Below are positions 49,220 through 60,785 of a stretch of 64,000 nt of DNA, one piece after another. Location of the stretch: positions 28,620-92,619 of the forward strand of contig JANYHF010000085.1 in assembly GCA_025359185.1 (NCBI GenBank), written 5' to 3'. The DNA is from Hyphomicrobiaceae bacterium (GTDB lineage Bacteria; Pseudomonadota; Alphaproteobacteria; Rhizobiales; Hyphomicrobiaceae). The notes beneath the pieces are model-generated. The model saw only the letters and a list, made by a program, of their open reading frames with translations. It was not told where the DNA came from and did not search any database. The position numbers were made by a program, and so were the translations under genes. The stretch's first letter is position 1. Each line of letters starts with the position of its first letter.

Positions 49220-50392
49220 TTAAGCAGCGGGTTTACGCGGATCATAGCCGAACAGCCAATCATACTCCGTGAGCAGCCCCTTGGGATTGGTCATCCGCAA
49301 GCCAAGGTCGCGCACCGCGGCAACCAGGCCGCTCTGATGGTAGAGGCTGCCATTGCGGCGCGAGGCGTTGGCGACGCGCGTTAGGCGGGGACGGCGCCAG
49401 GCCTCAAACCGGGAAAAAGCGGCGGCATGATTTTCGCCCGGATTGCTGAGGAGGCCAGCCAGCGTGACGGCATCCTCCAGAGCCATGACCGCGCCTTGCG
49501 CAAGGAACGGCAGCAGCGGATGGGCGGCATCACCAACGAGGCACGTGTTGCCCGCGTACCATTGGCCTGCCGCGGGCAGGTCATAGAGCGTCCATCGCCG
49601 CCATTCTGGAGCCTGGGTAAGCAGTGCGCCCATCGCCGGCGACCATCGCGCCACATTGGGAGTGAGATCGGCAATAGCCCCCGGCTGGTCCCAGTCTGGC
49701 GAACCAACGCGGCTCTTGACAATGACAACAATGTTGAGCCGTTCGCCGCCCCGAACGGGATAGTGCACCACATGGGCATCACGGCCAATCCAGAGACCCA
49801 CTTGCGGAGCATCAAAGGGCGCTGTCAGGCGTGGGCGCGGGATTAACGCACGGTAGGCTGAATATCCAGCAGTTTTGGGCATCGGACCGCCTAGCAACTG
49901 GCGGACACGCGACCAAAGACCGTCGGCGCCGATCAGCGACACGCCGGTTTCTGTTCGGCCATCGGCAGCCCGGACTGTCACCGTGCCGTCCGACTGCTCA
50001 ATGGTAGCCACATCGAAATCATGCAGCAAGGTGATCGCTTCCGATGCCTTGGCGGCGGCCAAAAGCGCTGCCTGCAAATCGGCCCGGTGCACGGTGAGAT
50101 AGGGTGCATGGTATCGCTGGGTAACGTCACCTAGATCGATCGCGGTCAGGCGGCGACCAGTGCGGCCCTGAAACACTGCAATGCGCTCGGGCCGGAATGC
50201 GTTTGGCTGGAGCGCCTCAAGCAGCCCCAACGCCGCCAACGCCTTAACGCCGTTCGGACCCATCTGGATGCCCGCGCCCGCTTCGGTCAGTACACTCCGC
50301 TTTTCCAGCAGGCGGACGCTTTGCCCCGTTTGCGCCAGCGCTACCGCAGTCGCCAACCCAGCAATTCCCGCACCTGCAATCAGGATCGCCAC
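49220..50392 (-). CDS. FAD-dependent monooxygenase (salicylate hydroxylase-like)
   Basis: ILIAGAGIAGLATAVALAQTG, LVGDAAHPLLPFLAQGAVMALEDA. Confidence 0.92.
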   Translation of the reverse strand: MAILIAGAGIAGLATAVALAQTGQSVRLLEKRSVLTEAGAGIQMGPNGVKALAALGLLEALQPNAFRPERIAVFQGRTGRRLTAIDLGDVTQRYHAPYLTVHRADLQAALLAAAKASEAITLLHDFDVATIEQSDGTVTVRAADGRTETGVSLIGADGLWSRVRQLLGGPMPKTAGYSAYRALIPRPRLTAPFDAPQVGLWIGRDAHVVHYPVRGGERLNIVVIVKSRVGSPDWDQPGAIADLTPNVARWSPAMGALLTQAPEWRRWTLYDLPAAGQWYAGNTCLVGDAAHPLLPFLAQGAVMALEDAVTLAGLLSNPGENHAAAFSRFEAWRRPRLTRVANASRRNGSLYHQSGLVAAVRDLGLRMTNPKGLLTEYDWLFGYDPRKPAA

Positions 50393-50395
50393 GGC

Positions 50396-50647
50396 TCAAG
50401 CCGCTTTCTGCGTACCTTCGAACAGGCACCCAGGCGGATCGCTCTCAGGGCCGTGCAATTGCGGATCATAGACATAGTGCGTCGAGCAATAGGGGCACAG
50501 CGTGTCGCCACTGGCGCCCATGTCGAGAAACACATGCGGATGATCGAATGGTGGGCGCGCGCCCATGCACTGGAACTCTTTGACACCAATGGTGATTTTA
50601 CCAACGCCCTGGTCGTTGCAGAAATGCGGGACGAGCGATGCCGCCAT
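50396..50647 (-). CDS. Zinc-finger domain protein (NDUFS6-like CHCC)
   Basis: FQCMG...PHVFLDMG..GDTLCPYCSTHYVY. Confidence 0.82.
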   Translation of the reverse strand: MAASLVPHFCNDQGVGKITIGVKEFQCMGARPPFDHPHVFLDMGASGDTLCPYCSTHYVYDPQLHGPESDPPGCLFEGTQKAA

Positions 50648-50725
50648 GGAGGTTCCCTTTCGTGCTGTGCGGAGGCACACTAGGGGTTGGCGGTTGAGAT
50701 TCCTAGCCCGCCAAGTGAGGGCAAT

Positions 50726-51502
50726 ATGCCGATTGAGATGCAGCATTTTTCTTCGGGTGGCGTTGACATCGCCTTCATTGACGAGGGCGCGGCTGAAGCA
50801 ACCAACGGCACGGTGCTGCTAATCCATGGCTTCGCTTCCAATGTCGCGGCCAACTGGGTCGATCCGGGCTGGGTGCGCACACTGGGCCGGGCAGGCTATC
50901 GGGTGATCGCTCTTGACAACCGCGGCCACGGCCAAAGCGCCAAGTTGTATGACGAAGCCGCCTATGGCCCGCGCCTGATGGCCGAAGATGCGCGAGGGCT
51001 GTTGGACCACGTTGGAGTCGAACATGCCCATGTCATGGGTTATTCGATGGGCGCACGGGTGACGGCGTTCCTGTCTTTGATGCATCCCGAGCGGATGCGC
51101 AGCGCCATCTTTGGCGGCCTCGGTGCTAATATGGTGCGTGGATTGGCGGGCGCGCGGCCCATCGCCAATGCACTTTTGGCTCCCTCAATGGCCGAAGTGA
51201 CCAACGCCACCGCCCGCACCTTCCGCGCCTTCGCCGAGGCAACCCACAGTGACCTGAAGGCGCTGGCCGCCTGCATATTATCGTCGCGCGAACCCTTCAG
51301 CGCCGAGATGGCAGGGCAGATCAAGCTGCCCGCGCTAGTCGCAGTGGGCGACCAAGACGTCATCGGCGGTTCGGCGACAGATCTGGCAGCGATGATCCCT
51401 GGCGCCGAAGCCTTCGTTATCGAAGGGCGCGACCACATGAAAGCCGTCGGGGATCTCAGGTTCAAAGAGGCTGTAGTAGCGTTTTTGGCCAAGCACGCGT
51501 AA
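50726..51502 (+). CDS. Alpha/beta hydrolase
   Basis: LIHGFASN, VMGYSMGARV nucleophile elbow. Confidence 0.9.
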   Translation: MPIEMQHFSSGGVDIAFIDEGAAEATNGTVLLIHGFASNVAANWVDPGWVRTLGRAGYRVIALDNRGHGQSAKLYDEAAYGPRLMAEDARGLLDHVGVEHAHVMGYSMGARVTAFLSLMHPERMRSAIFGGLGANMVRGLAGARPIANALLAPSMAEVTNATARTFRAFAEATHSDLKALAACILSSREPFSAEMAGQIKLPALVAVGDQDVIGGSATDLAAMIPGAEAFVIEGRDHMKAVGDLRFKEAVVAFLAKHA

Positions 51503-51537
51503 CAGACCATGGATTGACGTTTTGAAGCGGATACCCC

Positions 51538-52863
51538 ATGCCCCCCCCCATTTCCTTGCACGATCTCTCCAATCTCGACGCGCCCGCCCGCAAGCGGCTG
51601 ACCCAACGCACGGAGGCGGACTTGTCCGTCTACATCGAGCGTGTCAAGCCGATCATCGAAGCGGTGCGGACTGAGGGCGACGTGGCCCTGTCGCGCTTTG
51701 CCGGGGAACTGGACAAGTCGCAGGTGCCCGCCAATGCCATCAAGGTGCGCTCGGCCGAGTTCGCAGGTGCGGACGCAGGCGTATTGCCTGAGGTTCGCGA
51801 GGCCATAGCCTTCGCCATCGAAAACATCCGCAAATTCCACGAGGCGCAAAAGCCAGAGGAGATGTGGATCAAGGAGGTGCGCCCCGGCGTTTGGGCGGGC
51901 GACCGTTGCACGCCCATCGACTCGGTCGCCTGTTATGTACCGCGTGGAAAGGGCTCGTTCCCCAGCGTGCTGATGATGACGGCTATTCCGGCCAAGGTCG
52001 CGGGCGTGCCCAAGATCGCGCTGCTCACGCCGCCGGGACCTGATGGCAAGGTGGATGCGGCGACGCTTTATGCTTGCGGCCTGATCGGCATTACCGACGT
52101 GTACAAGTGCGGCGGCGCGCAGGCGGTGGCGGCGGTGGCCTATGGTACCGAGACCGTGCCCAAATGCTTCAAGATCATGGGACCAGGCAGCCCCTATGTG
52201 GTGGCGGCTAAGCGGCTGCTGTCGGACATTATTGATCCAGGAACGCCGGCGGGCCCTAGTGAATGCATCGTGCTTGCTGACGAGACGGCAGATGGGAGGC
52301 TGGCCGGGCTCGATCTCATCATCGAAAGCGAGCACGGAGCAGATTCCTCCGCCTTCCTCGTCACACCAAGCCGCGCCGTCGCCGAGGCCGCCCGCGCCGC
52401 CATTCCCACCTATTGGGCGCAGATGGGCGAGCAGCGGGTGTCCTTCTCCTCCACAGTGCTCGGCGGCCAGAAGGGCGGCATCGTCCTCACCCGCGACATG
52501 GACGAGGCCATCGCCTTCACCAACGACTACGCGCCTGAGCATCTGCAAGTGCTGACCAAGGATCCGTGGGCGACCGTCGGCCGCCTGCGCAATGCCGGCG
52601 AAATCCTCATGGGCCGCCACACGCCAACGGTGCTGGGCAACTACGTGATCGGCCCCAACGCGGTACTGCCCACGGCGGGCTGGGCACGCACGGCCTCGCC
52701 CTTGTCGGTGTTCGACTATATGAAGCGCACGTCACTAGCTTATGTCACCGAACCTGCCCACGCAGAATTGGCCAAACACGCGCACCGGCTGGCGATTTAC
52801 GAAGGCTTCGATGGACACGCATTGGCGGTTTCGGATGTGCGGGCAAAACTGTTGAAGGGCTAG
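51538..52863 (+). CDS. hisD: Histidinol dehydrogenase
   Basis: CYVPRGKGSFPSVLMM, GPGSPYVVAAKR, GPSECIVLADETADGRLAGLDLIIESEHG, NYAPEHLQ-type NDYAPEHLQ, NYVIGPNAVLPT. Confidence 0.95.
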   Translation: MPPPISLHDLSNLDAPARKRLTQRTEADLSVYIERVKPIIEAVRTEGDVALSRFAGELDKSQVPANAIKVRSAEFAGADAGVLPEVREAIAFAIENIRKFHEAQKPEEMWIKEVRPGVWAGDRCTPIDSVACYVPRGKGSFPSVLMMTAIPAKVAGVPKIALLTPPGPDGKVDAATLYACGLIGITDVYKCGGAQAVAAVAYGTETVPKCFKIMGPGSPYVVAAKRLLSDIIDPGTPAGPSECIVLADETADGRLAGLDLIIESEHGADSSAFLVTPSRAVAEAARAAIPTYWAQMGEQRVSFSSTVLGGQKGGIVLTRDMDEAIAFTNDYAPEHLQVLTKDPWATVGRLRNAGEILMGRHTPTVLGNYVIGPNAVLPTAGWARTASPLSVFDYMKRTSLAYVTEPAHAELAKHAHRLAIYEGFDGHALAVSDVRAKLLKG

Positions 52864-53621
52864 TGCCGCATAACAGCCAGCACACCGGCACGGATAAGCT
52901 CAACAGATACGATCGCAAGACAAACATTCGCGATGAAGTAGAACCGCTCCTGTGAAACGTGTTTTGCCATCCAGACACCGCAGAGCGCCGCAACCACGGC
53001 CATTGGAAACAGCATCACGCTGGCTTCAAAATTGCGGATGTTGATCATGCCCAGCAGCATGAACGGAACAACCTTGATGAGATTGAGCGCCGCAAAACAC
53101 ATGGTCATGGTGCCCGCGAACATCACCGGCGGCAATTTTTGCGGCTGCAAGTAGACCTGCGCCAGCGGCCCACCGGCATGGCTGATGAAACTGGTGAAAC
53201 CGGAGCCGATAGACAGCAAACGCCCCACAGTGCCGCCCACCGGATGGCTCGGCATGGCGTGGAACTTCAAATACGAATTGTAGAACATGAAAACGAGACC
53301 GATGACGCCGACGATGATGGCTATATGCCCTTCGGTCACATAGGCGGCAGTCAGCCAACCGATCCCCAGGCCCGCAATGGAGCTTGGCAGCATGACGGCC
53401 AAGTGGGCTTTGTCGAAGGTCTTGCGGTAGGACCACACGCCGACACAATCCATCGCCAGCAGCACCGGCAGCAGAATGCCGGCAGCGATCGTGGGCGGCA
53501 CAACAAGGGAGAGCAGCGGCACGCCAAGCAGCCCCAGCCCCGTCAAAAACCCGCCCTTGGATAGTCCAACCAGAAACACGATGGGCAAGGCGGCGGCGTA
53601 GAACCAGGGGTCAGTGATCAT
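52860..53621 (-). CDS. Sulfite exporter TauE/SafE family protein
   Basis: VGLSKGGFLTGLGLLGVPLLSL, FTSFISHAGGPLAQVYLQPQ. Confidence 0.9.
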   Translation of the reverse strand: MITDPWFYAAALPIVFLVGLSKGGFLTGLGLLGVPLLSLVVPPTIAAGILLPVLLAMDCVGVWSYRKTFDKAHLAVMLPSSIAGLGIGWLTAAYVTEGHIAIIVGVIGLVFMFYNSYLKFHAMPSHPVGGTVGRLLSIGSGFTSFISHAGGPLAQVYLQPQKLPPVMFAGTMTMCFAALNLIKVVPFMLLGMINIRNFEASVMLFPMAVVAALCGVWMAKHVSQERFYFIANVCLAIVSVELIRAGVLAVMRH

Positions 53622-53774
53622 GGGTCGGGCCTGGGCTCGGCTGAATTGCGGTTGTCAGGTGAGCCGGTTAGCAGAGTGTGCCCTGGCACGTCATGCGGCC
53701 AATAGGTTTGCTTGCTCCAGGCCAGCGGGCTTGGGATACTACGTGACGCACTGATTCTCCGGGCACCTGCACCT

Positions 53775-53981
53775 ATGTCCACCCTCGAAGACCGCCAGAT
53801 TCGCGACAAGCTCTCTCAGCTTCGGCTGCAGCACCGTGATCTAGACATGGCCATCGAAGCGCTGGAGCAGGCCGAGGCCCAGGATCAGCTGCAGCTGCGG
53901 CGGCTGAAAAAGCAGAAACTGAAGCTCAAGGATGAGATCAAGATCCTCGAAGCGCGGCTGCTGCCGGACATCATCGCCTGA
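53775..53981 (+). CDS. YdcH family (DUF465) protein
   Basis: LSQLRLQHRDLDMAIEAL...LRRLKKQKLKLKDEIKILE. Confidence 0.85.
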   Translation: MSTLEDRQIRDKLSQLRLQHRDLDMAIEALEQAEAQDQLQLRRLKKQKLKLKDEIKILEARLLPDIIA

Positions 53982-54157
53982 GGGCAAGAATTTTCTGCAA
54001 TAGAATTCCGTCTGCCCACAATTTCATCACTCGGGTGGGTATAACCCGGGCGTGCTGCACTGCAGCGACGAATCCGGATTGACCGCGATCTCGTCTTCTG
54101 AGTAATTGCCAATCGTCTAGAGCAAAAGCTCAAACACCCTCACGGGAGGAAATCCTC

Positions 54158-55462
54158 ATGAAATTACGCCACACATTTTTGACGGCCTGCGCCGTTTTCG
54201 CCCTCGGTGGCATTGCGCAAGCCGCTGACGTCACGCTGACCATCGCCACGGTGAACAACGGCGACATGATCCGCATGCAGAAAATGACCGATGACTTCAC
54301 AGCCACCAACCCCGGCATCAAGCTGAACTGGGTAACGCTGGAAGAGAACGACCTTCGCCAGAAAGTGACGAAGGACATCTCCACCAAGGGCGGCCAATAC
54401 GACGTGCTGACCATCGGCATGTATGAAACCCCGATTTGGGGCAAGAAGGGCTGGCTCGTTCCACTCGCTGGCATCGATGATCCTGCCGACATTCTGCCCG
54501 CCGTTGCTGGCGGCCTGTCCTACGATGGCAAGCTCTATGCTGCCCCATTCTACGGCGAGAGCTCGTTCGTCATGTACCGCAAGGACCTGATGGCCAAGGC
54601 CGGCCTGAAGATGTCGGATACACCAACATGGGACGAGATCATCACCGCAGCTGACAAGATGACCGATCGCGCTAACGGCGTAAACGGCATCTGCCTCCGC
54701 GGCAAAGCTGGATGGGGCGAGAACATGGCGTTCCTGGGCACCATGGCAAACTCCTTCGGCGCACGCTGGTTTGATGAAAACTGGCATCCCCAGTTCGACC
54801 AGCCTGAGTGGAAAGCCGCCATCACCACCTACTTGAAGGTGATGAAGGATGACGGCCCGGCCGGCGCTTCAGGCAACGGCTTCTCTGAGAACCTTGCTCT
54901 GTTCCAGTCCGGCAAATGCGGCATGTGGGCTGACGCGACAGCCGCCGGTTCCTTCGTGATCGATCCGAAGGCATCCAAGAACGCTGCCGACGTCGGCTTC
55001 ACGATTGCTCCCGACAAGGGCTTTGGCAAACGCGCCAACTGGCTCTGGGCATGGGCTCTTGCAGTCCCCGCCGGTTCGCAGAAGGTTGAAGCTGCTCAGA
55101 AGTTCATCGGCTGGGCAACCTCCAAGCACTACGGCGAGCTGGTCGCTGCCAAAGAAGGCTGGGCCAACGTTCCTCCGGGCACGCGTACATCGCTGTACAA
55201 CAATCCGGAATATCTGAAGGTGCCATTTGCTGCGATGACTTTGGCTTCAATGAACGCAGCTGATCCGATGCATCCGACGGCTAAGCCCGTTCCGTACACT
55301 GGCATTCAGTTCGTTGCCATTCCTGAGTTCGCAGGCATCGGCACCAAGGTTGGCGAAATCTTCTCGTCGGCTCTGGCTGGCCAGATCACCGCTGACGAGG
55401 CTCTGGCTCAGGCTCAGACCTACACGACTGACGCCATGACCAAGGCGGGTTACATCAAGTAG
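54158..55462 (+). CDS. smoE: Polyol ABC transporter substrate-binding protein (sorbitol/mannitol-type)
   Basis: Signal peptide and family-1 SBP features; GGQYDVLTIGMYETPIWGKKGWL; followed by permeases and polyol dehydrogenases. Confidence 0.88.
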   Translation: MKLRHTFLTACAVFALGGIAQAADVTLTIATVNNGDMIRMQKMTDDFTATNPGIKLNWVTLEENDLRQKVTKDISTKGGQYDVLTIGMYETPIWGKKGWLVPLAGIDDPADILPAVAGGLSYDGKLYAAPFYGESSFVMYRKDLMAKAGLKMSDTPTWDEIITAADKMTDRANGVNGICLRGKAGWGENMAFLGTMANSFGARWFDENWHPQFDQPEWKAAITTYLKVMKDDGPAGASGNGFSENLALFQSGKCGMWADATAAGSFVIDPKASKNAADVGFTIAPDKGFGKRANWLWAWALAVPAGSQKVEAAQKFIGWATSKHYGELVAAKEGWANVPPGTRTSLYNNPEYLKVPFAAMTLASMNAADPMHPTAKPVPYTGIQFVAIPEFAGIGTKVGEIFSSALAGQITADEALAQAQTYTTDAMTKAGYIK

Positions 55463-55469
55463 AACTTGA

Positions 55470-55510
55470 GGCGCTCCTTTTCCCAATGCGCGGGAAGGGG
55501 CGCCTTTTTT
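55470..55510 (+). terminator. Intra-operonic terminator/attenuator
   Basis: GGCGCTCCTTTTCCC-AATGCGC-GGGAAGGGGCGCC followed by TTTTTT. Confidence 0.85.
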
Positions 55511-55585
55511 GTATGCCTCAACTTGCTTTTTCAACGGGAGCGAGGCTTGGGCGGATTGCCCCGTTGGCATATTTTGAGCGGCATC

Positions 55586-56452
55586 ATGGCGACACGGCAG
55601 GCTCAGGTACTTGGAAGATGGGCATTGGCCCCAGCGGTTACCGTGCTCGCCGCCTGGTCATTCGTACCTCTTGCACTCACCATCTATTTTGCTTTTTTGC
55701 GTTATAACCTGCAGGATCCGGATAATACGGGCTGGGCCGGATTCTCGAATTTCTACTATTTTTTCAAGGACCCCTATTTCGTCAAGGATCTGATCAACAC
55801 AGTCTTGTTGGTTGCCGGCACGATCGTAACCACTGTGGTTGGCGGCACCCTGCTGGCGCTGTTGCTGGACCAGCCGTTCTGGGGGCGGGGCATCGTTCGC
55901 TTACTGATGATATCGCCATTCTTCGTCTTGCCAACCGTTTCGGCGCTGGTATGGAAAAACCTCATCATGCATCCGGTGTTCGGCCTGTTCGCCGGCATCC
56001 AGCGGTTTTTCGGCTCGCACGAGCCCTTGGACTGGTTCGGCCGGTTGCCACTCTTTTCTGTAGGAATTGTCGTGTCCTGGCAGTGGCTGCCCTATGCCGC
56101 GCTGATCTTGCTGACGGCGCTGCAGTCGCTCGATGAAGAGCAAAAGGACGCCTCCGCCATGGATGGCGCGGGGCCGCTCAGCTATTTCCGCTACATCGTG
56201 CTGCCGCATCTGGCCCGCCCGATCACTGTGGTCATCCTGATCGAAACCATTTTCCTTCTGAACACGTTTGCCGAAATCAAGGTCGGCGGCATCGGCGGCA
56301 TTGCTGGCAACCTCACCTATCTCGTGTTCTCGCAACTCAATGACGCAACCGACGTGGGCATGGCTGCGGCGGGCGGGTTGGTGGCCGTCGTGCTGGCCAA
56401 TGTCGTATCGGCCTTCCTTGTCCGCTTGGTCGGCAAGAACCTGGAGGCCTGA
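55586..56452 (+). CDS. smoF: Polyol ABC transporter permease
   Basis: Multiple TM, EEQKDASAMDGAGPLSYFRYIVLPHLARP EAA loop. Confidence 0.9.
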   Translation: MATRQAQVLGRWALAPAVTVLAAWSFVPLALTIYFAFLRYNLQDPDNTGWAGFSNFYYFFKDPYFVKDLINTVLLVAGTIVTTVVGGTLLALLLDQPFWGRGIVRLLMISPFFVLPTVSALVWKNLIMHPVFGLFAGIQRFFGSHEPLDWFGRLPLFSVGIVVSWQWLPYAALILLTALQSLDEEQKDASAMDGAGPLSYFRYIVLPHLARPITVVILIETIFLLNTFAEIKVGGIGGIAGNLTYLVFSQLNDATDVGMAAAGGLVAVVLANVVSAFLVRLVGKNLEA

Positions 56453-56456
56453 GGAC

Positions 56457-57503
56457 ATGGCGCGCAGACAATCTCCTCGCCGCACTCTGCTTATCACCAT
56501 CGTCGCCTGGACGATTGGCCTGTTGATGTTCTTCCCGATCTTCTGGACAGCGGTCGCCGCCTTCAAGTCTGAGTCGGATGCCTATTCGCTTCCGCAAACC
56601 GTGCTCTCCACGCCCTGGACCTTCGAGAATTTCGGCATCGTCCAGGATCGTTCCGACTACTTCCGCTATGTGTTCAACACCACGGTGATTGTGGTTCTGT
56701 CGACGCTGCTTGGGCTGATGTTCGCCATACCCGCAGCCTGGTCCATGGCCTTTGCGCCGACGGCGCAATCCCGCAGCAGCTTGAGCGGCAGGCAATGGCT
56801 GGCGATCATTTTTTCTGGCCTCGTCATCTGCTTTCTCGGGCTCTACTTCACCGACTGGAAGCCGAGCAACGCGCTAGTTGGCTTCGCGCTGCTGCTGATC
56901 TTCGTCGTACCGGGCTCGCTCTGGGCCTGGTCGCAGAACACCTCCGGCACGCTGCTGTGGATGCTCTCCACCAAGATGATGCCGCCCGCCGGCGCGCTGA
57001 TCCCGATTTATTTGATCTTCAACCGCAACGGACTGGTCTTCAAGGATTGGGGCTGGATCAATTTGTCCGACTACAATCTGATCGACAGTTTTTGGGGCAT
57101 GGTGCCGTTGATGACCCTGCTCAATCTGCCCATCATCATCTGGATGCTGTTCACCTATTTCAAGGAAATTCCCGTCGGCATTCTGGAAGCCGCGCGCATG
57201 GATGGCGCGTCGCTATGGAACGAGCTGTTCCGGGTGCTGACACCCATGGCGCTGCCCGGCATCGCCTCCACCTGCCTGCTCAACATCATCTTGGCCTGGA
57301 ACGAGGCCTTCTGGTCGTTGAACCTGACCAACAAATACGCCGCCCCTTTGAGCTTCTTCATCTCGGAATATTCTTCTCCCGAGGGACAATTCTGGGCCAA
57401 ACTCTCGGCCGCCTCGATCATGGCCATCGCCCCTATCCTGGTCATCGGCTGGTTCTCGCAGAAACAGCTCGTGCGCGGTCTCACCTTCGGCGCCGTCAAG
57501 TAA
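56457..57503 (+). CDS. smoG: Polyol ABC transporter permease
   Basis: Multiple [36 protein letters not shown] loop. Confidence 0.9.
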   Translation: MARRQSPRRTLLITIVAWTIGLLMFFPIFWTAVAAFKSESDAYSLPQTVLSTPWTFENFGIVQDRSDYFRYVFNTTVIVVLSTLLGLMFAIPAAWSMAFAPTAQSRSSLSGRQWLAIIFSGLVICFLGLYFTDWKPSNALVGFALLLIFVVPGSLWAWSQNTSGTLLWMLSTKMMPPAGALIPIYLIFNRNGLVFKDWGWINLSDYNLIDSFWGMVPLMTLLNLPIIIWMLFTYFKEIPVGILEAARMDGASLWNELFRVLTPMALPGIASTCLLNIILAWNEAFWSLNLTNKYAAPLSFFISEYSSPEGQFWAKLSAASIMAIAPILVIGWFSQKQLVRGLTFGAVK

Positions 57504-57520
57504 CGATACGGATACGGATA

Positions 57521-58518
<998 letters not shown>

Positions 58519-58522
<4 letters not shown>

Positions 58523-59292
58523 AACGGCTCAACGGCAAATCGGCACTCATCACAGGCGGAGCGGGCGGCATCGGCGCGGCGTTCGCTGCAGGCTACGTAC
58601 GCGAGGGCGCAACGGTCGCCGTCGCCGACATCGACATGGCGCGCGCCGAAGCCACCGCCAAAGGCATCGGCCCCGCCGCCTATGCCCTGCACCTCGATGT
58701 GACCAACCAGACCTCGATCGATGCGGCCATCGCCGCTGTCGAAGCCCGCGCCGGCGGCCTCGACATCCTCGTCAACAATGCCGCCGTGTTTGACATGGGG
58801 CCGATCGTCGACTTGCCACGCGCCAGTTACGACCGGCAGTTCGCTATCAATGTCAGCGGCACGCTGTTCACGCTGCAAGCCGCCGCCAAGTCGATGATCC
58901 GCAACCAGCGCAAGGGGAAGATCATCAACATGGCGAGCCAGGCTGGACGGCGCGGCGAGGCACTGGTGATCGTCTATACCGCCAGCAAGGCGGCAGTTAT
59001 CAGCATGACCCAATCGGCAGGCCTGGAACTCATCAAGCACGGGATCAACGTCAACGGCATCGCGCCAGGCGTGGTCGAGACCGAGATGTGGGATGTCGTC
59101 GATGGCCTGTTCGCCAAATACGAGAACCTGCCAATCGGGGAGAAGAAGCGCCGGGTGGGACTCGCCGTCCCCTACGGCCGCATGGGCGTGCCTGAAGACC
59201 TTGTCGGCATGGCTATCTTCCTCGCCTCCCAAGAAAGCAACTACATCGTCGCCCAGACATACAATGTCGACGGCGGCAATTGGATGAGCTGA
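58519..59292 (+). CDS. smoS: SDR family sorbitol dehydrogenase-like
   Basis: [44 protein letters not shown]. Confidence 0.88.
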
Positions 59293-59297
59293 CCCTG

Positions 59298-60773
59298 ATG
59301 GCCAAATCCTTGTCACTTGCCGCGCTCGGCTCGCTCGGTCCCAACGTCAGTGTGCCCAACTATCGTCGCGACAGCCTTTCACCCGGCATAGTTCATATCG
59401 GCGTCGGCAATTTCCATCGCGCCCATCAGGCCGTCTACATGGACCGGCTGTTCAACAAAGGCATGAACCTCGATTGGGCCATCGTGGGCACAGGCGTTCA
59501 AGCGGCAGACAAGAAGATGTTTGATGCGCTGACGGCCCAGGATTGTTTGTCAACCGTCGTGGAGCAAGAGGCCGGGGGCAGCTCAGCGCGCGTCACTGGA
59601 GTGATGACAGGCTTCATCCGGCCCGGCGACACGGCGGCCATTCTTGCACATCTTGCCGATAGGTCGACGCGGATCGTCACCATCACCGTCACCGAAGGCG
59701 GGTATTTCATCGATCCGGCAACGGGCCAATTCGACCCGCAGGCACCCGAGATCCAGCGCGATGCAGCGAACCCGGATGCTCCGGCCACAGCCTTTGGCCT
59801 TATCGCCAAAGGCTTGTCGCTCCGCCGCAGCGCAGGACTTCGCCCCTTCACTGTGATGTGCTGCGATAACATCCCCCATAACGGGGTGGTCACACGCAAT
59901 GCTGTGGCCGGTCTTGCACGCCTCACTGCCCCCGATCTGGCGAAGTGGATCGCAGCGGAAGCCGCTTTCCCCAATGCCATGGTGGACCGGATCACACCCG
60001 CGACGACCGACCACCACCGCGCGCAACTCGCGGAGAACTACGGCATCACCGATCGCTGGCCGGTGTTCTGCGAGGAGTACATCCAATGGGTGCTGGAGGA
60101 CCACTTCTCGGCAGGACGGCCCGCACTTGAAGACGTTGGAGTCACCTTTGTGCCCGACGTGGCTCCTTATGAGTTCATGAAAATCCGCATACTGAACGGT
60201 GGACATGCCTCGATTGCCTATGCCGGCTCCCTGCTTGATGTGCACTTCGTGCACGACGCCATGGCCCACCCGCTCATCGGCGGTTTCCTTGCCAAGGTCG
60301 AAACGGACGAGATCATCCCCACGGTGCCACCGGTGCCCAATGTTAATCTGCAGGACTACTACGCGCTGATCCATCGCCGCTTCTCAAATCCCAAAATCGG
60401 AGACACCATACCGCGCCTCGCTTTTGATGGCTCCAACCGGCAGCCGAAGTTCATCGTTCCTGTCATCGCCGACCGGCTGAAGGCAGGCGGCAGTATCCGG
60501 GGACTGGCGCTCGAATCCGCCCTCTGGTGCCGCCACTGCGCTGGAACGACGGAGACTGGTAAGCCGATCTCCGCCAATGACCCAAACTGGGACCGGCTGA
60601 GTGCCAAAGCCGACGCCGCACGGGGCGATCCTCAGGTCTGGCTGGAAATGGCGGATATCTACGGCGAGGTTGGCCGTGCAACGGTCATGCGTGAGGCCTT
60701 TGGCGCAGCACTCAATGCAATCTGGACACACGGTGCAGCTGCTGTGATAGCGGACTATTTGAGTACGTCCTGA
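59298..60773 (+). CDS. mtlK: Mannitol dehydrogenase family protein
   Basis: VHIGVGNFHRAHQAVYMDRL, CCDNIPHNG, KIRILNGGHASIAYAG. Confidence 0.93.
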   Translation: MAKSLSLAALGSLGPNVSVPNYRRDSLSPGIVHIGVGNFHRAHQAVYMDRLFNKGMNLDWAIVGTGVQAADKKMFDALTAQDCLSTVVEQEAGGSSARVTGVMTGFIRPGDTAAILAHLADRSTRIVTITVTEGGYFIDPATGQFDPQAPEIQRDAANPDAPATAFGLIAKGLSLRRSAGLRPFTVMCCDNIPHNGVVTRNAVAGLARLTAPDLAKWIAAEAAFPNAMVDRITPATTDHHRAQLAENYGITDRWPVFCEEYIQWVLEDHFSAGRPALEDVGVTFVPDVAPYEFMKIRILNGGHASIAYAGSLLDVHFVHDAMAHPLIGGFLAKVETDEIIPTVPPVPNVNLQDYYALIHRRFSNPKIGDTIPRLAFDGSNRQPKFIVPVIADRLKAGGSIRGLALESALWCRHCAGTTETGKPISANDPNWDRLSAKADAARGDPQVWLEMADIYGEVGRATVMREAFGAALNAIWTHGAAAVIADYLSTS

Positions 60774-60785
60774 GGAGGTCGCCAG

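Noticed and set aside
54000-54157. Short palindromes (CTGCACTGCAG, CGGGTGGGTATAACCCG) upstream of the polyol binding protein as regulator sites
   Set aside because: Single copies without comparison data; no regulator gene in the window to link them to.
56795-57520. N-terminal extension of the ABC ATPase ORF (56795 start)
   Set aside because: Overlaps the permease gene in another frame; the ATPase start at 57521 is strongly supported by homology.
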